DNA from: Silurus meridionalis
Taxonomy: Eukaryota > Chordata > Actinopteri > Siluriformes > Siluridae
DNA: 64,000 bases
Reading direction: 5' to 3'
Assembly (NCBI RefSeq): GCF_014805685.1
Contig: NC_060911.1
Span: 6,686,212 to 6,750,211, forward strand
Positions 44,898 to 56,461 of the stretch are shown here, in pieces. Positions within the stretch are counted from its first letter, which is position 1, and each line of letters starts with the position of its first letter. The notes below the pieces were generated by a model. It was given only the letters and a program-made list of their open reading frames with translations, had not been told where the DNA came from and did no database searches. The translations under genes and the position numbers were made by a program.

Positions 44898-45299
44898 TAT
44901 TTCTCTGATTGCTGTTGGGATGAGTAAGAAAAAAAAAACCTTACATTACATCATGTATGTAAAAAATAGAGAGTCTGGAACCTTGAATGAGATGTGAAAC
45001 ACACATTAGACTGTAGTGTTGGTTTCTCCATGTGGTAACACAAAACTGCTAGGTGACCTGTGACCTGTCAATCATCAAAATGCACTAAAATAGTGTAGTT
45101 AAATGTTTACAAAATTGTAGGCGTTTAGGTACTGAAAATCCAGTTCAGGAACTTGTCAAGTGCCAAATATCTACACAATCTCTTAATAGTTAATTCCTTG
45201 AAAATTAAAGATAAAGTCAATATATTTAGCAGTACGAAGTTCAAACAAGTTGACAGGTTGCTTTAATGATATGAGCCTAGACAGATGTAGGTGACCTAC

Positions 45300-45422
45300 C
45301 GTTCCTGCCATGTTGTTTAAGGGTGTTGGCAGACAGGTGGATGGAGTTGCTTTGGTCTCCAGTCTGAGGAAACTTCAAATCTGGGAGGTTGCCATCTGTG
45401 CTCATCCGAGCCACCTCCAGCT
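45300..45422 (-). CDS. adgrl3: adgrl3 exon B (GAIN domain)
   Basis: This 123-nt exon continues the GAIN domain. It translates as LEVARMSTDGNLPDLKFP followed by SNSIHLSANTLKQHGRNG, matching the conserved latrophilin pattern of an LEVAR-type start and an SANTLKQ-GRNG end. The acceptor is tcctgcag before AG at 45422, and the donor is gtaggt from 45299. Phase 1 enters and phase 1 leaves: the final G joins GT of the next exon to form a Gly codon. The middle (KFPQTGDQSNSI) is the variable linker among paralogues. No truncation or frameshift is seen. Confidence 0.95.
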
Positions 45423-46309
45423 CTGCAGGAGATAAACAAAAGCACACAACCAAACAGGAACAAGTTATTAGCTCTGGTCATTAAACAAACAATGTCGAAA
45501 ATCCTTCAGGGTCATAATTACAGGCTTGCAACAATGCCGGCTACCGTTGCATCATCTACTCGCTGGTTCTTTTAGAAATTAAATAATAATAGATAATAAT
45601 GTTTTAATGTTTACCAACAAAAAAGAATGCCCAGTGGCTTACATATTTCATCGAGATATTCCTGACCTATTAGAGTAATTGATGGAATTGTTGCTACGGG
45701 GAAAACGCGGTAGCGCAATCACACGTTACTCGAATTAAACAGGATACTTTTCTGCAATGCAATAAACCGTAGTATGTTTCACACACACACACACTGATGA
45801 TCTTGCAGATCTCCAGGACGGCGCTGATTTCTGCCGTTTTATTCACAGGTTTTTGTTTTGTATTCACCGATATGACAACGAATACGAAGGTGAAGTGAAA
45901 TCGGCAGGGGGCGAGTGAGGCCGCTGACTAACAGGAGTACTCTTCGTTCCCGAAAACCTTAAGGTCTCATGACTCGCTGCGCACGGAGCATTGTCAGAGA
46001 CGCTGAAAATAACACGCTAATCTCAGCAAATCTGCTTACTATTTTATGAGACAGGACGTGCTCACAAAAAGCGCAGGATCAAAAGCCATGTGTCTCTGAG
46101 AATAGGAATACGGCGTGCCAGATCTCTCCGAGGTGCTTTACCTTAGCTTCAACCACCAGGGGAAACATCTTTTTGATCTTTTGTTTTATATCCCAGTGTA
46201 CTGTGTACAGTGTACCCTTTATAAATTTAGTGCATTGCTGCAATACACTACATTTGAAACCACAAAAATGGGGCTCTGTCTTTCAATCAGATTGGAATGA
46301 GGGGAATTT

Positions 46310-47830
46310 ATTTGAAGGCTACTGGATTTTGGACTTGCAGTCGAGGGTCAGTGAACTTGTTCAGAAGGCATGTCACAGTGGACTTAAATTTGGATCTGCA
46401 TGACATTGGAGTTCACCTTGACATGGAGTCTACTTTGAGTCAACATGGCACTGGAGATGTCTCTACTTCTGATGATCACAGCACTTTTAATGTGTCCTTT
46501 TTTGTTTCACACTGTTGGGGCTCACTTAAAAGTGGACTCCATTTCAGATTAGAATAAAATCTATTGCTCACTTTACCACAGATTCCTATTTAGAGAACTG
46601 TAATAATTCATTTTACTATATGTTCCATGTATATTTTGAAGGAGAGCCTGGGGAATTATTATTATGTCAATGGGACTCTTGCTTTTAAACTTGGATCAGC
46701 ATGACATTGGCATTCGTTGATATAGGACTGATTTCGAATCAGAATATAATATATGATATATCAGTACTGCACTTTCCAGTTTGGGTCTAAATACCGTTTA
46801 TTGCTCACTTTCCAACATGCTCTTTTTTGGATAATCATAACATTTTTTTTACTAGAACATAGGCATTTTTTCACTGAGTTACAGTATGAACCTGGCATGC
46901 ACCTGATTTTGCAGCACTGCGAGATCACGATGCTACAGCTTCCACTTTGCATCAGAAAAGCACAGTAAAATCCATTCAGGATTAGAATTAGCATTAGAGA
47001 CTTCTTTCCTATAGACTTCAATTTGGATTAGTATAGCTGTGGAGTATAATTTTAAGTAGCTGAGGATTAAGTTTTTTTTTTTTTCTTTGATCCACCTTAT
47101 GATTAGAATAGGGCTAGATTCATTATTGCTAGAGACTTCAATTTCAGCATATTATACGTGGGGAAGATTGAGCCGGGGAAATAATCGAAATCATAATAAA
47201 TAAAAGAAAAACTAAAAGAAATATTAGTGGAAACAATTGCTATGATTAATACACAATGATGCAAATATCATTCCATACTTCATGGACATGTTGGATCTCT
47301 AACATTGAAGTGCGCTTTACCGCATTTTATATTCAAATAGCACCGGGACTGTGTTTAAAGAGCACACATGACTGTAGCTCACTTTGTACCGGTTCTGGAT
47401 CAGAATACCATCAAACCTGATTTTGCTATAGACCGCAGTTTGGAGCAGCATAGTAAGGACCTCATTTCGCTTATAAACTCCAAGGACATTCTGGAGTAGT
47501 TAAGTACTGGAGCTCACTTTACGATGGAATGTGTTTTGGATTGGATTACCATCAGGGGTCACTTTGCTACATACTTCAACTTGGATCAACGTCTGGGAAT
47601 GGTCTCCTTTTTGGATCGGTGTAGCGTCGTCCCTAACTTTACTACGCACTTGATTTTTAATAGTGCATTGTGACTCTGTTTCCACGGACCCACTATAGCT
47701 CAGTATAGAAGTTTGGGCTGACTTTGCAACAGATTCCAGTACTTTAATGGGAACTCTGGATCATCGCAGCGCTCTTTATTACGGACTCCATTTATAATTC
47801 AAATAGCATTAGGGCCTTTGCCTTCTAGGG
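46310..47830. repeat. Very old minisatellite, unit about 45 bp
   Basis: A unit resembling GCTCACTTTACTACAGACTCC followed by AATTTGGATCAGCATAGCATTGG repeats throughout. Good copies of the GCTCACTTT part are at 46566, 46803, 47377, 47511, 47557 and 47717, and of the TTGGATCAG part at about 46391, 46690, 47024, 47394, 47580 and 47611. Copies at 47511 and 47557 are 46 bp apart, and 47377 to 47511 is three units. Copies differ strongly from each other, so the array is ancient. No coding capacity. Confidence 0.65.
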
Positions 47831-49039
47831 GTCCCATTTTGAGCCCAGAACTTCTGATATCACAAAATATCACAATGAGCATTGTTTTACTGTTATCTCT
47901 GCTCTGAATCCAGTGTGCCAGGTGGGTGACTCAGGGGACAAGTAGGCCAAACAAACCTTATAACACTGCAAACTAAGTGTATCAAACAGGAGCTGGAGGT
48001 GTGCTAAACGTGTCAAACCTGCCTGATTAATCTCAGCGCAGCATGAAGGGCATAAAACCAACACCATAAAGGAGCTTGTTGCGAGTGTCTCCAGCGCTCT
48101 CTCTCTCTCTCTCTCTCTTTCCTCTCTGTCTGTCTCCCACGCTCTTTCTTTCTCTCTCTCACCGCCCTGAATCCCTTAATATCAAGATAAATTGGGTGCC
48201 AGACACAATAAATTCCATTTTATTAATTCCCAAAATGCTCGCTTCTCCAGCATAGCAAGAGAGACCTACATTTCAGAGTTGCCATGGCAGCCGGTTTCGA
48301 ACTTAATCCTTGTGTTTTGGAGGAAGGAGATGCACCGTATCAGCAAATCCATTCTCGCGTATACGCAACACTTCTTAACCGCGCCACGCCACATGTAATC
48401 TCCAGCCTCGGAGAAATACACAGCGTGGCGTGTGCGCGCATAAAGCAGGAGCGTCCTGAATCGCCCGAATGCTGAGTTTCTCTCTATAAAACAGATGTGG
48501 GGTTTTACTGAAAACATGGGGGTGGCTTCTAAAACGTATGGAAAAGGATGCTGAATATCATGCGCCGTGAATTCGACTGAAAAACTGCTCATTATCTCGT
48601 TCCTACACGGGCAGCCGCGTTGCGATGCAGGTCACTTTGAGAACTGATGACAAAACCGTACATATAACATTCACCTTTAAACTCGCCTGGTACCTCGAGC
48701 AGATACACGGGCGGCACCGAACCCCTACACACTTTAATGATGAAATGAATTAGACATAGAGAGAGAGTGAGAGAGTTGCTTCAGACGGTATCTGTGCAGT
48801 GAATGCCTCTGGGACTGCGCCGAGCTAGCCAATAAAATGCTCGTCCAGAATACACACTGTAGCAAAGAAAGTGAAGATGAATGTGGCCCGAGGCCCAAAA
48901 ACCCCTGGGTACGATTATCTGACACCTGATAAAGACTTCAGTAATCGGACGGCATGTTCCGAAGAGAAAAAGTGTGCTTTTACATTTCAAGTCTTAATTT
49001 TTAATTAAATTTGTTTTATAAAAGCTATGATGTAATCAG

Positions 49040-49225
49040 TAGTTGTGCTCAGAAGTTAAGCCTCTGGGTCCCAGTATCGACACTCTTGGGGCCCCTGAGC
49101 AAGGCCCTTAACCCTATGTGCTCTTGGGGTGCTGTATCATGGCTGACCCAGCACTCTGACCCCAGCTCCGAACATTGGTGGTATATGCCAAGAAAGAATT
49201 TCACTGTGCTGTACATGCGCCAAGA
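49040..49225 (+). repeat. SINE-like teleost repeat
   Basis: It contains cccctgagcaaggcccttaa then ccctatgtgctcttggggtg, then gctgacccagcactctgacc and a tail with gaatttcactgtgctgtaca. This is a very common fish interspersed repeat of SINE type. The exact family is not recognised. Confidence 0.65.
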
Positions 49226-50396
49226 AATAAGCATTTTTTTTTTTAGGGATTCATCATTTTGTTTATCTTTTCTAACAGAATCTAATGTCTAAAGACACTC
49301 AGGTCATCTTGAAGCAGCAATTAAACTCATTGCGAATGTAAAATAATGTGGCTCATTGGTAAAACGTAAACATCTCTAAACTCACTGGTACTAGTTTGGA
49401 CACTTCTCTTATTTATTCAGGATTTCACAGTCCCACCTGAGTCCTGATACTACACCACACCAGTGACAGGTACGAACTGAGGTTCATACCCACAACAGGT
49501 GTAGACGTTTAATCCACTGAGCCATCTGGACATCTTTGGACTCAGTGGGACACAGCACTGCTTTCAAATTTTTAGAATTACAATAAAAAAAGTGTGACAG
49601 GCTGTCAAGTGAGTTATTTCTATATTTAAAAGTATATACATGACCGCTGTTGAGCACGAGACATGCGATCCAATAAACAGCCCAAAAATCAAGATGTGGA
49701 CAACTTTGTAAAAATGCTCTATCAAGCAAATCAGTAAAATGTTATAAGCAGGCAGGCTGCTGATAGAAAAGTGGCATGAATAATTTCTTACAGCACGTTA
49801 AGAGAAGTTACATGGTTTTAACTTGTTCTTTTTTTTTTTACCATTTTATATAGGGAAAGATTTACATAAAAAAAACAAACCTGACCCAAAAAGTGAATAT
49901 ATATACAGTAAACTAGACTTGAAAGGTCTGTTACCTTCAACACACTGCAGAAGTACAGTTGTTTTGAATTGATTATTTATATATAAATTCTCTCTCTCTA
50001 TGTATTTATATATATATATATAGAAAACTGCTGCTTATTTTATAGACAGTTGAGGGTGAATAATTCTTAAAGGAATGAAACCTTCAAACTTCTACAGTTA
50101 ATGCGTAGGTTTTTCCATGAAAAAACATTTCGGTGATTGTTACAATGATCTTGTTTAAAGTGAAAAATAATGTAGACTAATATCGTTATAAAACCTATAA
50201 AGTTTCCAATTTTTTTCTGTGGTTTGTCAAGTTTTGGACTGTAATTTTCTTTTATTATTATTATTCACCCACATTGCATTTAGGTGATATTAGGTGAGAA
50301 ACTTTTGCACTGAATTCAAATTTGATTTACGCACCACTTTGTAAAGTCCTAATAAAAATGTGATACTCCACAGACTCATGATTTGCGTGGACTTAC

Positions 50397-50580
50397 GGAT
50401 GTTGTTGGTGTTTTCCTGGACAACGTCGGTTTTGAGCAGATTGTCAGCCAGCACGAAAGCCCCCTGCTCCACCGTGTCCAGCAGCATGGTGGCGGCGCGC
50501 AACTGCTCTCCTGCTGACAACGCTCTCCAGGCCGTGTGTGCCTGAGGCTGCAGCAGGTTATTCACCGTCTCCACCATCGC
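50397..50580 (-). CDS. adgrl3: adgrl3 exon A (GAIN domain subdomain A)
   Basis: This is the most 5' visible exon of a latrophilin-family adhesion GPCR and encodes the helical part of the GAIN domain on the extracellular side. It reads AMVETVNNLLQPQ near its start and AATMLLDTVEQGAFVLADN in the middle, both hallmark latrophilin stretches. The acceptor is ttcccctag before GCG at 50580, with an in-frame TAG just outside it, so the exon cannot extend further. The donor is gtaagt at 50396-50391. The 184 nt leave one base (C) that joins the next exon to make a Gln codon, giving NIQLEVAR across the junction, as in the family. The assignment to ADGRL3 rather than ADGRL1 or 2 rests on the C-terminal tail (exon J). 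The family assignment itself is certain. Confidence 0.96.
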
Positions 50581-50886
50581 CTAGGGGAAGAGCACCATGT
50601 TAGCGCTGGCATCACACTAATCCTAAACAAAACAGCCATATGCAGCGTGCTCAGAGGTTTAGTAATGACGCTCGAGACACAGCGTGGCGGTTCGATGCCG
50701 CTAGCGTGTGTCAGGATAGGTTAGCTTTTAGCTTTCTTACTTCCATCCTGGCCCAAGGGAAACAGGCATTTCTGTAAACCTATCACTACTAGTAGATGCT
50801 TTATTGGTAAGTCTCACTTCAGTTTACAATGTAATGAAGTGGTGTTATGAACAAAATGATGTTTTCCTGTATTGTTCCACGATTTA

Positions 50887-51169
50887 CAGCAGAACCTCAA
50901 TACTCGTGACATTGACACTCGTGACCTCGATAGTTCGTGACTTTTTAATTGGAACCGGACTGAGAGTAACTCGTGTAAATCTGATAGTTGGCGAGAAGCC
51001 GCGAGTGGCTCGAAAGTTCGGAGTAACATTTCAAAACAGAGTTTGTACTAATAAATTACATAAAAATGTTTGAAAATGTTTTTTGTTGAGTTTACAGTAC
51101 ATGTACCATTCCCCTTCAAAAAGGAACTATCAAAAGGAGAGAGTCATCGAGAGTATCGAGTTTGCACTG
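50887..51169. mobile_element. Pogo/Tigger-like MITE, sister of 44559-44897
   Basis: It starts cagcagaacctcaatactcg and its reverse-complemented right end is cagtgcaaactcgatactct, with TA at 51170-51171. It shares gatagttggcgagaagccgc, ataaattacata and the caaaaggagagagtcatcga block with the other copy. It has its own extra bases (cgaaagttcggagtaacatt) missing in that copy, which in turn has an A/T-rich insertion near 44715. Confidence 0.8.
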
Positions 51170-51259
51170 TAAATGGGCGAAACATGAAATCCAATCAAAC
51201 ATATACAAATATACCACCTCAAACTTTTCAAACTACTTCTATCTGACTTTTAACACTAT

Positions 51260-51545
51260 ATGGACCAAAGTTTGTGGCCACCTATATCCCATTCCACATT
51301 CAGTCTCCATTTGCTCCATTTCCCACTCTTCTGGGACGATGTTTCACTAGATTCTAAAGTGTGCTTGTGCTTTCATCTACCAGGGTGTAATTGAAGTCAG
51401 GTACTGGGGTGCATTCAAAGTTCCAATGAATCCCAAAGATTTCTAACAGAATTGAGCTCTTAAACAGGTCAAGATCTTCCACTCCAACCCATGCAAACCA
51501 TGGCTTCATGGAGATTTCAGTTTATGTGGTAAAGTCAAATTTACA
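51260..51545 (-). mobile_element. Tc1/mariner-type relic
   Basis: On the minus strand the blocks match 4466-4940: a gaagccatggtttgcatggg block near its 5' side, ttcattggaactttgaatgc, and an end reading gtggccacaaactttggtcc. Coding content is heavily decayed. Confidence 0.65.
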
Positions 51546-53904
51546 GTTGCAGTTGCCCAGGTCTGAACCTAATGTTTTTGTGTACTTTTAATTAATCTCA
51601 TAAAGGATATTAATATTTAAACAGTTGCAGATTTCAAGTCTAAATGGAATGCCAGTGTCGACTAATTTGAAGCCATTTATTTTTTGTTCATCCTGGATGG
51701 TCTGGAAGATTCTCATAAAAACAGCCTGTGCGTTTGGAGAACTTGAACTGTATTTAATATTACACCAAAAATAAAATCACTGGAGACTAAAGTATCCCCA
51801 GTGATAAAGTTTATGCACTAACTTTATCATCGAAATGCCAAATGCAACCTTACAGCAAGGATTTTTATTAAAATATTTTCCTCAGTTCCACTGCTCAGCA
51901 TCTAATTTGTCTTTATCGCATAAACTCAAATCTCCATATTCAGATCAGGTACTTGATGTCTGCACAGTGCAGGTTGTTGTTGGACACCGAAGTACCTGCC
52001 CTCAGCAGATTGATTCATTGCCTATTAATATTGTTTAACCTCTATTACTGAGGCCTGCTCACTTCGTACTCCCCCTGACAAGAAGCCCGACACAGTGCTG
52101 AGACTGAGAATCCAGACCAATTAAAGATTTAAATTGCCAATGGCAAAACATGACAAGAATACTAATAGGGGGGAAAAAAACGATTAAGGAAATACTTGTA
52201 AATATGGAGAAGTTTCAGCTTTTATGGTTAAAGAAAAAAAAAAATCTATAAAGCTTTCAGACATTTCTCGAAGGAAAGAACATAAAGCGGGAAAGAAAAG
52301 AATTTAAACAACTGACAGCACTCACTCGCATCTTTAAGTCAACTTTCTAATTTTTACCCACTTCAAAGCCCACATGCTCAGGGCTAGAGTTTACATCCGC
52401 TGGATTTTCAAAGCACGGAAAGCTACATTTGATCGTAAATGCAAGGCAACACATGTGTGAGAGAACATCGTCAGACCCTTCAGAGGAAGAAAAGACCAGA
52501 TCTAATGCTGGGTGCTGCCGGAGCAGACAGTGAACCCGAGGGATACGCTGGCTTTTGATCAATGGGCAATGAAAGAGAATGAGTTTTTTAAACAGCAGGG
52601 ATGAGAAATCGAATGGAGGAAAAAAAAAACAAAACAAAGGAAAGGAAAGAAACAACCGTCTGTCTGCCCATCTGCGTGTCTGTCTGTCTTTTCCTGCACG
52701 TAATTAGAAGAATCATGCAATAATTTGTGAACCTTGCCTCATCGGATTCGGAGGCAGATGGGGAAATGGACGCTTCTGATGTGGGGGATTGTAAGGGATC
52801 TGGCTGGAGAGAATGAGAAAGGAAGTGTTTTCGAAGATGAGCGCTTGGTACATTCCGCTGTCAACTCTCAAATCTGATCAGGTGTCAAATATCTAACAGT
52901 TTTACCGACTGTAGTACAAAACTACATGTTTGTAACGATGCACTTGTTGCACTTGCACTTGTAGAGGGACCTGAGTGCTGGATTTACCACTTCAACAAAT
53001 CTAAAAAAAAAAAAACAAGAACAAACAACAATAATAATCAGATCAAATTTAAAAAATGCAAATACTGCGGCAGCGGGGGCATGTCCGAGCGCCGCTTTGT
53101 GAATGGAGGGCAAGGCCGGGGGAGAAAAGTGGTAAGAAGAGGGGAATGATAAGAGGAGTGAGAGAAGGGTGCTTCTAGTGAGAGAGACCCCGAGATAAAT
53201 AATAAATAAACAATAAAGAGACCTGATTCGGTCAAAAATGGTCACCGCCCTACTGGTCTTGCTTCCCCTAAACTATTTGCTCTCCTACAAATACATATAA
53301 ATGTTCATATGTGTTTGTAAAGGGATGTTTATTTCGCATTTACGTAAGGGGTCTACAGTGACTTGTTACGGTTTGTATGTTTTCTGACACAGGAAAAATG
53401 AAATGAAAATAATCAGTGCACTGGAGAAGGTAGCAGAAATCAGTCATTATTGATGCGGTTCATTTGAAGAAAACAGTTGAATCTGCTCTACAGCCCTCAA
53501 ATGGAGTCAGGGTGTTGATTCTTTTGTTTAGCCTGGTATCCTTATCCTGGTTTAACTCATTTCCCTTCATCCCCCACGAAGCCTGTCTGGATGCTAAGCT
53601 CTTTTTCCTAGGCTGCCGTGGTTTAGGCCAGCCTGAGGAAGCTTGTGCCGCTATAAGGGATTACACGTCTGATCCTGCACATCCCTCCACACACAAGCAG
53701 ATTAGCACCTGACCTCAGATCAGCACCAGGCCAAGCCACTTCAGCCTGAGCGAGTTCTTCACATAGACACAGGCCTGAGGTTGTCACAGGTTCAATTATA
53801 GCTGAATAGTGCTACCATTATGCTTTTGTGTCAGATCACTCGAGTCGAGGCTGCTTTTGAGGGACTGTTATCTGTCTAAAAACTTTTTATTTTTATCTTT
53901 ATTT

Positions 53905-54487
53905 TATCAAAAAACATCGGTGACAACTTGTCTTTTAAAAATCATATCAACCATATTACGAAAACAGCCTTGTTCCACCTTCGAAATATTGCTAAGCTAA
54001 GAAACATGTTGTCTATATCTGATGCAGAGAAGCTCATACATGCGATTGTAATGCATTACTAGGTGGATGTCCTGCATCATTAATAAACAAGCTACAGTTT
54101 ATCCAGAATGCAGCAGCCAGAGTTCTCACAAGGTCGAGAAAATATGATCATATAACCCTGATCTTATCGTTGCTACTCTGGCTACCTGTTAAGTTTCAAA
54201 TCGACTACAAACTACTGCTACTTACCTACAAAACACTAAATGGTTTAGCTCCCAATTATCTATCCAGTCTTTTAACATGCTACTATCCTTCACGCTCCCT
54301 GAGATCTCAAAACTCCGGACTTCTAGTAGTTCCTAGAATAGCAAAGTCTACTAAAGGTGGTAGAGCATTCTTACATTTAGCTCCTAAACTTTGGAATAGT
54401 CTTCCTGACAGTGTTCGGGGCTCAGACACACTCTCCTAGTTTAAGTGTAGATTAAAAACATATCTTTTTAGCAAAGCCTACACTTAA
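53905..54487 (+). pseudogene. L2-type LINE reverse transcriptase, C-terminal fragment
   Basis: In pieces the plus strand reads LIHAIV, then INKLQFIQNAAARVLTR-like sequence at about 54083-54135, then LPVKFQIDYKLLLLTYKTL, NGLAPNYLSSLLT, RSLRSQNSGLLVVPR and APKLWNSLPDSVRGS, ending SKAYT and a stop at 54485. This is the thumb and C-terminal region of the ORF2 protein of L2/CR1-group retroposons, which copies the element's RNA by target-primed reverse transcription. There is an in-frame stop at about 54437-54439 and an indel near 54050. The element is 5'-truncated at about 53905, so the endonuclease and catalytic RT core are missing. It lies antisense to the receptor gene. Confidence 0.88.
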
Positions 54488-55197
54488 CACACATCATAAA
54501 CTTGTGCTCCAGAACATCTGATCACATGCACATGATCAACATGTGCTTGTTAATATCATTAACAGCAGCTACGCTAATTCCTCTCCACTGCTTCTCTTTC
54601 TCTCCCCATCCCGAGGCATCCTGAGGTTGCTCCAGCTCCAGTCACATCCCACCTCATGAAGACCGTGGACCTTTAAAAGAAGTAGATGCCGACCCCGCAA
54701 ACATCCCAAACCATCTAGAGACGTACCAGTGCCATTTTGATTCTACCTCATGTGGAGTTTGGACATTGGAACTCTGAGTGTTTAAAGGCTCTGGCATGGA
54801 GAAGCTGGTGTTGGATCTGTAATAATTGCAAATGTTGCGCTATTTCATGAGTTGCTCAGTAGCTCCTTGTTCCATAACCTCAAATGACTGTATAAGACTG
54901 TAAAAAGGACATTATTTATAATCTTACATGGCAGTGCTCATGTTAGTTCTCACTCTCCAGTGTTCTGTATTGTTTGAAGACTATAATAACACTCTTGTTA
55001 TCACCCAAATGAGGATGGGTTCCTCTTTTGAGTCTGGTTCCTCTCAAGGTTTCTTCCCCTTCCACAGTCGCCATGGCTGCTCATCAGGGATAAATATACA
55101 TCATTCACCTTAACTGTTAAATTCTGTAAAGCTGCTTTGAGACAATGTCCATTGTAAAAGCGCTTTAGAAATACAGATTTGACAAACTTGACTAGAG
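54488..55197 (+). mobile_element. L2-type LINE 3' untranslated region and tail
   Basis: Directly after the ORF2 stop comes a 700-bp non-coding segment ending aaagcgctttagaaatacag. Its last 320 bp are the sequence repeated as truncated tails at 1772-1968, 18655-19010, 40731-40795 and 61995-62235. Because this copy links the tail to the RT, it identifies those four anonymous repeats as L2 retrocopies. Confidence 0.85.
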
Positions 55198-55364
55198 TTC
55201 CTGATATGTTCCAGATATGTTCCTGAGTTCCTGTTTATGATAAATCCCATCAGCATTTATAACATTTACAAAGCTTTATATCAACAAATATCAGAAAAAT
55301 GTTTGTCAATTTTAAAGGAAAGGTGAAATAACTACTGGAGGTGTCTTATATTATATGGTCAAAA

Positions 55365-55825
55365 GATTGTGTACACCTGACCATAAGATCTGGCTTTTTG
55401 AACATCCCATCCTATAGCAGGCCACTCCAGATCTTCCACTCCAATCAATGAAACCATATCTTCATAGAGATGGGTCTCCAAGTTCAACCGAAGCTGAAAA
55501 TTGAATGCTACAAAGACATTTAATACAAGTCTCTGCCTCCATCAACAAAGAAACACATGAAGATATGGTTTGAAGGCATGGGTTGAAGTGGAAGATGTTG
55601 AGTGGCCTGATAAAGAGCTCCGACTTCAATCCATTTTAAATCATTTAAGTTGTTTTGGAATGCTGATGCAGCCCAGGCCTCCTCACCCTACATCAGTGTC
55701 TGGCATCAATCACACCTAGTGGAACTTCTTTACTCAAGAAGAGTGGAGGTAACTATAACAGCGAATGAGAATCAACTGTGGAATCTGATGTTTAAAAAGC
55801 GTGTCCACAAACTTTTGTCTGTAAA
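55365..55825. mobile_element. Tc1/mariner-type relic with rearranged middle
   Basis: The left end (atggtcaaaagattgtgtac) and right end (gcgtgtccacaaacttttgtc) are inverted family termini. The middle contains blocks in both orientations: ggccactccagatcttccac (minus sense) at about 55422, and gaagtggaagatgttgagtgg with tcaatccattttaaatcatt (plus sense) at about 55586. That suggests two copies fused or an inverted duplication. Confidence 0.65.
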
Positions 55826-56428
55826 AAGTGTAGCTGAAAAACATTTGTACATCAAAACCCACGGCTTAAATTTGGCTCATTGTTGGCAAACAAGCAGAAA
55901 AAATGCGCTCCTACGGTAAACGGTGCTTGAAAGCGTTTCCTTGCTGTTCTTGTAATTCCGTAAACCAAGAACAAACCTTGATAATATTCAAAGCCTTGCA
56001 TGCAAACGAATTAAAAAAAAAATCCTAAATGATCTGAGAAAAAGCCACATTTGCATTGCAAATGAGCCCTTTCTCAATAATCTGGGATTTTCAGATATGA
56101 TAGTGTATTAGTAATAGAAAGGAAGATTACTTTATGTGGAATTACTTTCCACATAAATGCACCCATTTGAATAGAGTGAGCTCGTACTTAGCAGAGACGG
56201 AGCATGCAGAACGGCTGAACGCTTTTTGTAATTGGTTTCTCGCGCACGCTCCGCACGCCGTATGTCGAAGCCAATGTTCTGCCACGTGACCTAAAAGCAC
56301 ATTTGTCTCCAGGGTTGCATCCTAATATGATATGAGAGGAACCGAGAGGAACAAGCTTTATCAGTGTGACGGACGCTGCCACAAACTTGCTTCAGAGTTT
56401 AGCACTGCTGTGTTCATATGTGTAAATG

Positions 56429-56430
56429 CA

Positions 56431-56458
<28 letters not shown>
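56429..56458. repeat. (GT)n microsatellite
   Basis: About 15 GT units. Confidence 0.95.

Positions 56459-56461
<3 letters not shown>

Larger units (their letters stand above)
41218..45299. other. Intron between exons B and C
   Basis: This 4082-bp intron contains the (GA)n tract next to exon C, a hAT-like element at about 41622-42086, a Tc1-type relic at 43355-43630 and two back-to-back MITEs at 43982-44532 and 44559-44897. The interval 42370-43050 is complex sequence without a known signal. Confidence 0.8.
45423..50396. other. Intron between exons A and B
   Basis: This 4974-bp intron has little known coding or transposon sequence. About 1.5 kb (46310-47830) is a degenerate minisatellite, and 49040-49225 is a SINE-like repeat. 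The stretch 48270-48480 is GC-richer and complex. A (CT)n-rich block lies at 48085-48160. Confidence 0.8.
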
